Part shown: piece by piece, positions 63,040 to 64,000 of the stretch
Layout: each line of letters starts with the position of its first letter
Numbering within the stretch: the first letter of the stretch is position 1
Source: JAAETI01 sp964195945
GTDB taxonomy: Bacteria > Actinomycetota > Acidimicrobiia > Spongiisociales > UBA5794
Reading direction: 5' to 3'
NCBI GenBank assembly: GCA_964195945.1
Contig: CAXMRC010000091.1
Span: forward strand, 5,189-69,188
DNA length: 64,000 nt
Translations under genes and position numbers: made by a program
Notes under the pieces: generated by a model
What the model was told of the DNA's origin: nothing
Seen by the model: the letters and a program-made list of their open reading frames with translations, nothing else
Database searches by the model: none

Positions 63040-64000
63040 GCGACGTCGGCGCCACCATTGACGGCTGGGTCTGCCCAGCCCCGCTACGCGACCAGCCCAA
63101 TATCGTCATGGGCCACGGTGGTGGCGGCAAGCTCTCCGCCGAACTGGTCGAGCACCTCTTTCTCCCGGCGTTCAGCAACGAGCATCTGGACGGGCTCGGT
63201 GATGCGGCCGTTGTCGAGTTGCCGCCAGGGCGGATCGCGATGTCTACCGACAGCTTCGTGGTGCGGCCCCGCATCTTCCCGGGCGGCGATATCGGAGAGC
63301 TTGCGGTCAACGGCACTGTCAACGACGTTGCGATGGCCGGTGCGGTGCCGTTGTATGTCAGCGTTGCCTTCATTCTCGAAGAGGGCATGCCCATCGACGA
63401 GCTGGCCGCCATTGTGCAATCGATGGCGAAGGCCGCGCAACACGCCGGCGTCAAGTTGATCACCGGTGACACCAAAGTCGTCGACCGTGGCCACGGTGAT
63501 GGTCTCTATATCAACACCACCGGGATAGGTGTCCTCCGCGAGGGCATCGATATCCACCCCAGCAAAGTGAAGCCTGGAGACGTCGTCCTTGTCAGCGGCA
63601 CCATTGGTGACCATGGGATGGCGATCATGAGTGTCAGGGAAGGCCTTGAGTTCGAGTCGGCCATCCGATCCGATACGGCCGCGCTCAACCATATGGTGGC
63701 TGCGTTGCTCGATGCCGAGATCGACGTACGTGCCATGCGGGATCCAACCAGGGGCGGGCTTGCCTCGACTCTCAACGAGATTGCTGGTGCAGCCCGTGTC
63801 GGCGTCGTTGTTGACGAACTCAGTATTCCGGTCGAGCGTGCGGTGGCTTCGGCATGCGAGATGCTCGGGATGGACCCGTTGTATGTTGCCAATGAAGGGA
63901 AGATGGTTGTTGTCGTCCCCGCCGACGAGGCAGACCTGGCACTAGAGATCATGCGGGCCGATGTACTCGGCGCCAATGCCGTCGCCATAGGTGAAATCGT
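63036..64000 (+). CDS. hypE: Hydrogenase maturation protein HypE, C-terminus beyond window
   Basis: About 321 residues are visible; the frame is open at the window end. VMGHGGGGKLSAELVEHLFLP is the PurM-like ATP-binding start, MSTDSFVVRPRIFPGGDIG and AVNGTVNDVAMAGAVPLYVS follow, and RDPTRGGLASTLNEIA is typical. HypE dehydrates the C-terminal thiocarboxamide to thiocyanate for the CN ligands; that conserved C-terminal PRIC-type tail is not in view. It overlaps hypD by ATGA. HypA, HypB and hydrogenase structural genes are not in the window. Confidence 0.96.
   Translation, partial: MSDVGATIDGWVCPAPLRDQPNIVMGHGGGGKLSAELVEHLFLPAFSNEHLDGLGDAAVVELPPGRIAMSTDSFVVRPRIFPGGDIGELAVNGTVNDVAMAGAVPLYVSVAFILEEGMPIDELAAIVQSMAKAAQHAGVKLITGDTKVVDRGHGDGLYINTTGIGVLREGIDIHPSKVKPGDVVLVSGTIGDHGMAIMSVREGLEFESAIRSDTAALNHMVAALLDAEIDVRAMRDPTRGGLASTLNEIAGAARVGVVVDELSIPVERAVASACEMLGMDPLYVANEGKMVVVVPADEADLALEIMRADVLGANAVAIGEI

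Overview
This 64 kb window is a continuous, gene-dense stretch of a high-GC bacterial chromosome with long operons of overlapping (ATGA/TGATG) genes. The gene types suggest an uncultured-type member of the Actinomycetota, perhaps Acidimicrobiia-like: an actinobacterial-style Tad operon (cpaB-tadZ-tadA-tadB-tadC plus TadE-like proteins), a FadE-type acyl-CoA dehydrogenase, UTRA-domain GntR and Rrf2 regulators, and GTG/TTG starts. This placement is an inference from gene content, not a phylogeny. I saw no rRNA, tRNA, insertion sequence, prophage or CRISPR array.

Layout. (1) 1-12.5 kb, respiratory nitrate reduction. A leftward operon encodes a diheme cytochrome c, NarG, NarH, NarJ, NarI, a 90-aa membrane protein and a GltD-like flavoprotein cut by the window edge. 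An Rrf2-family Fe-S regulator and two rightward NarK transporters lie beside it. The order recalls the narCGHJI-narK-narK layout of Thermus. (2) 12.6-20.5 kb, an unusual transcarbamylase cluster. A leftward operon encodes an aspartate-transcarbamylase-like protein, carbamate kinase, a threonine-synthase-like PLP enzyme and a second PLP enzyme. Divergent to it are a GntR/UTRA regulator and a YgeW-type knotted carbamoyltransferase, followed by four consecutive near-perfect hairpins. (3) 20.6-23.5 kb, an ABC-2 transporter and a lipase. (4) 23.7-32.2 kb, a purine/8-oxopurine module: SDR, class-I amidotransferase-like hydrolase, 8-oxoguanine-deaminase-type amidohydrolase, a short YgfK-like Fe-S protein and three xanthine-dehydrogenase-type subunits. 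(5) 32.3-41.9 kb, an antiporter, a UspA-like protein, a Ugp-type ABC importer without an ATPase, a glutamine-synthetase-like ligase, an SDR and an aldehyde dehydrogenase. (6) 41.9-51.9 kb, a CHASE-like histidine kinase, TetR plus acyl-CoA dehydrogenase, an MBOAT/SGNH surface acetylation pair, a YeiH-family transporter, a receiver lacking its phospho-acceptor Asp, a nitroreductase and a DNPH1/RCL homologue. (7) 52.1-58.4 kb, the Tad pilus operon. (8) 58.4-64 kb, an epimerase and hypF-hypC-hypD-hypE for [NiFe]-hydrogenase maturation, with hypE cut by the window end.

How it fits together. Regions 2 and 4 hold counterparts of the two halves of the E. coli ygeW...yqeA / ygfK-ssnA-ygfM-xdhD locus and of the anaerobic uric-acid clusters of gut bacteria. 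My reading is that oxidised purines (8-oxoguanine, urate) are processed by the deaminase/YgfK/molybdenum hydroxylase set. Ureido intermediates would then be phosphorolysed by two different transcarbamylases, with carbamate kinase making ATP from carbamoyl phosphate and PLP lyases deaminating the freed amino acid. Hydantoinase and YgeY-type genes are not in the window, so the pathway is incomplete here. Combined with nitrate respiration and probable hydrogenase, the picture is a facultative anaerobe scavenging nitrogenous compounds.
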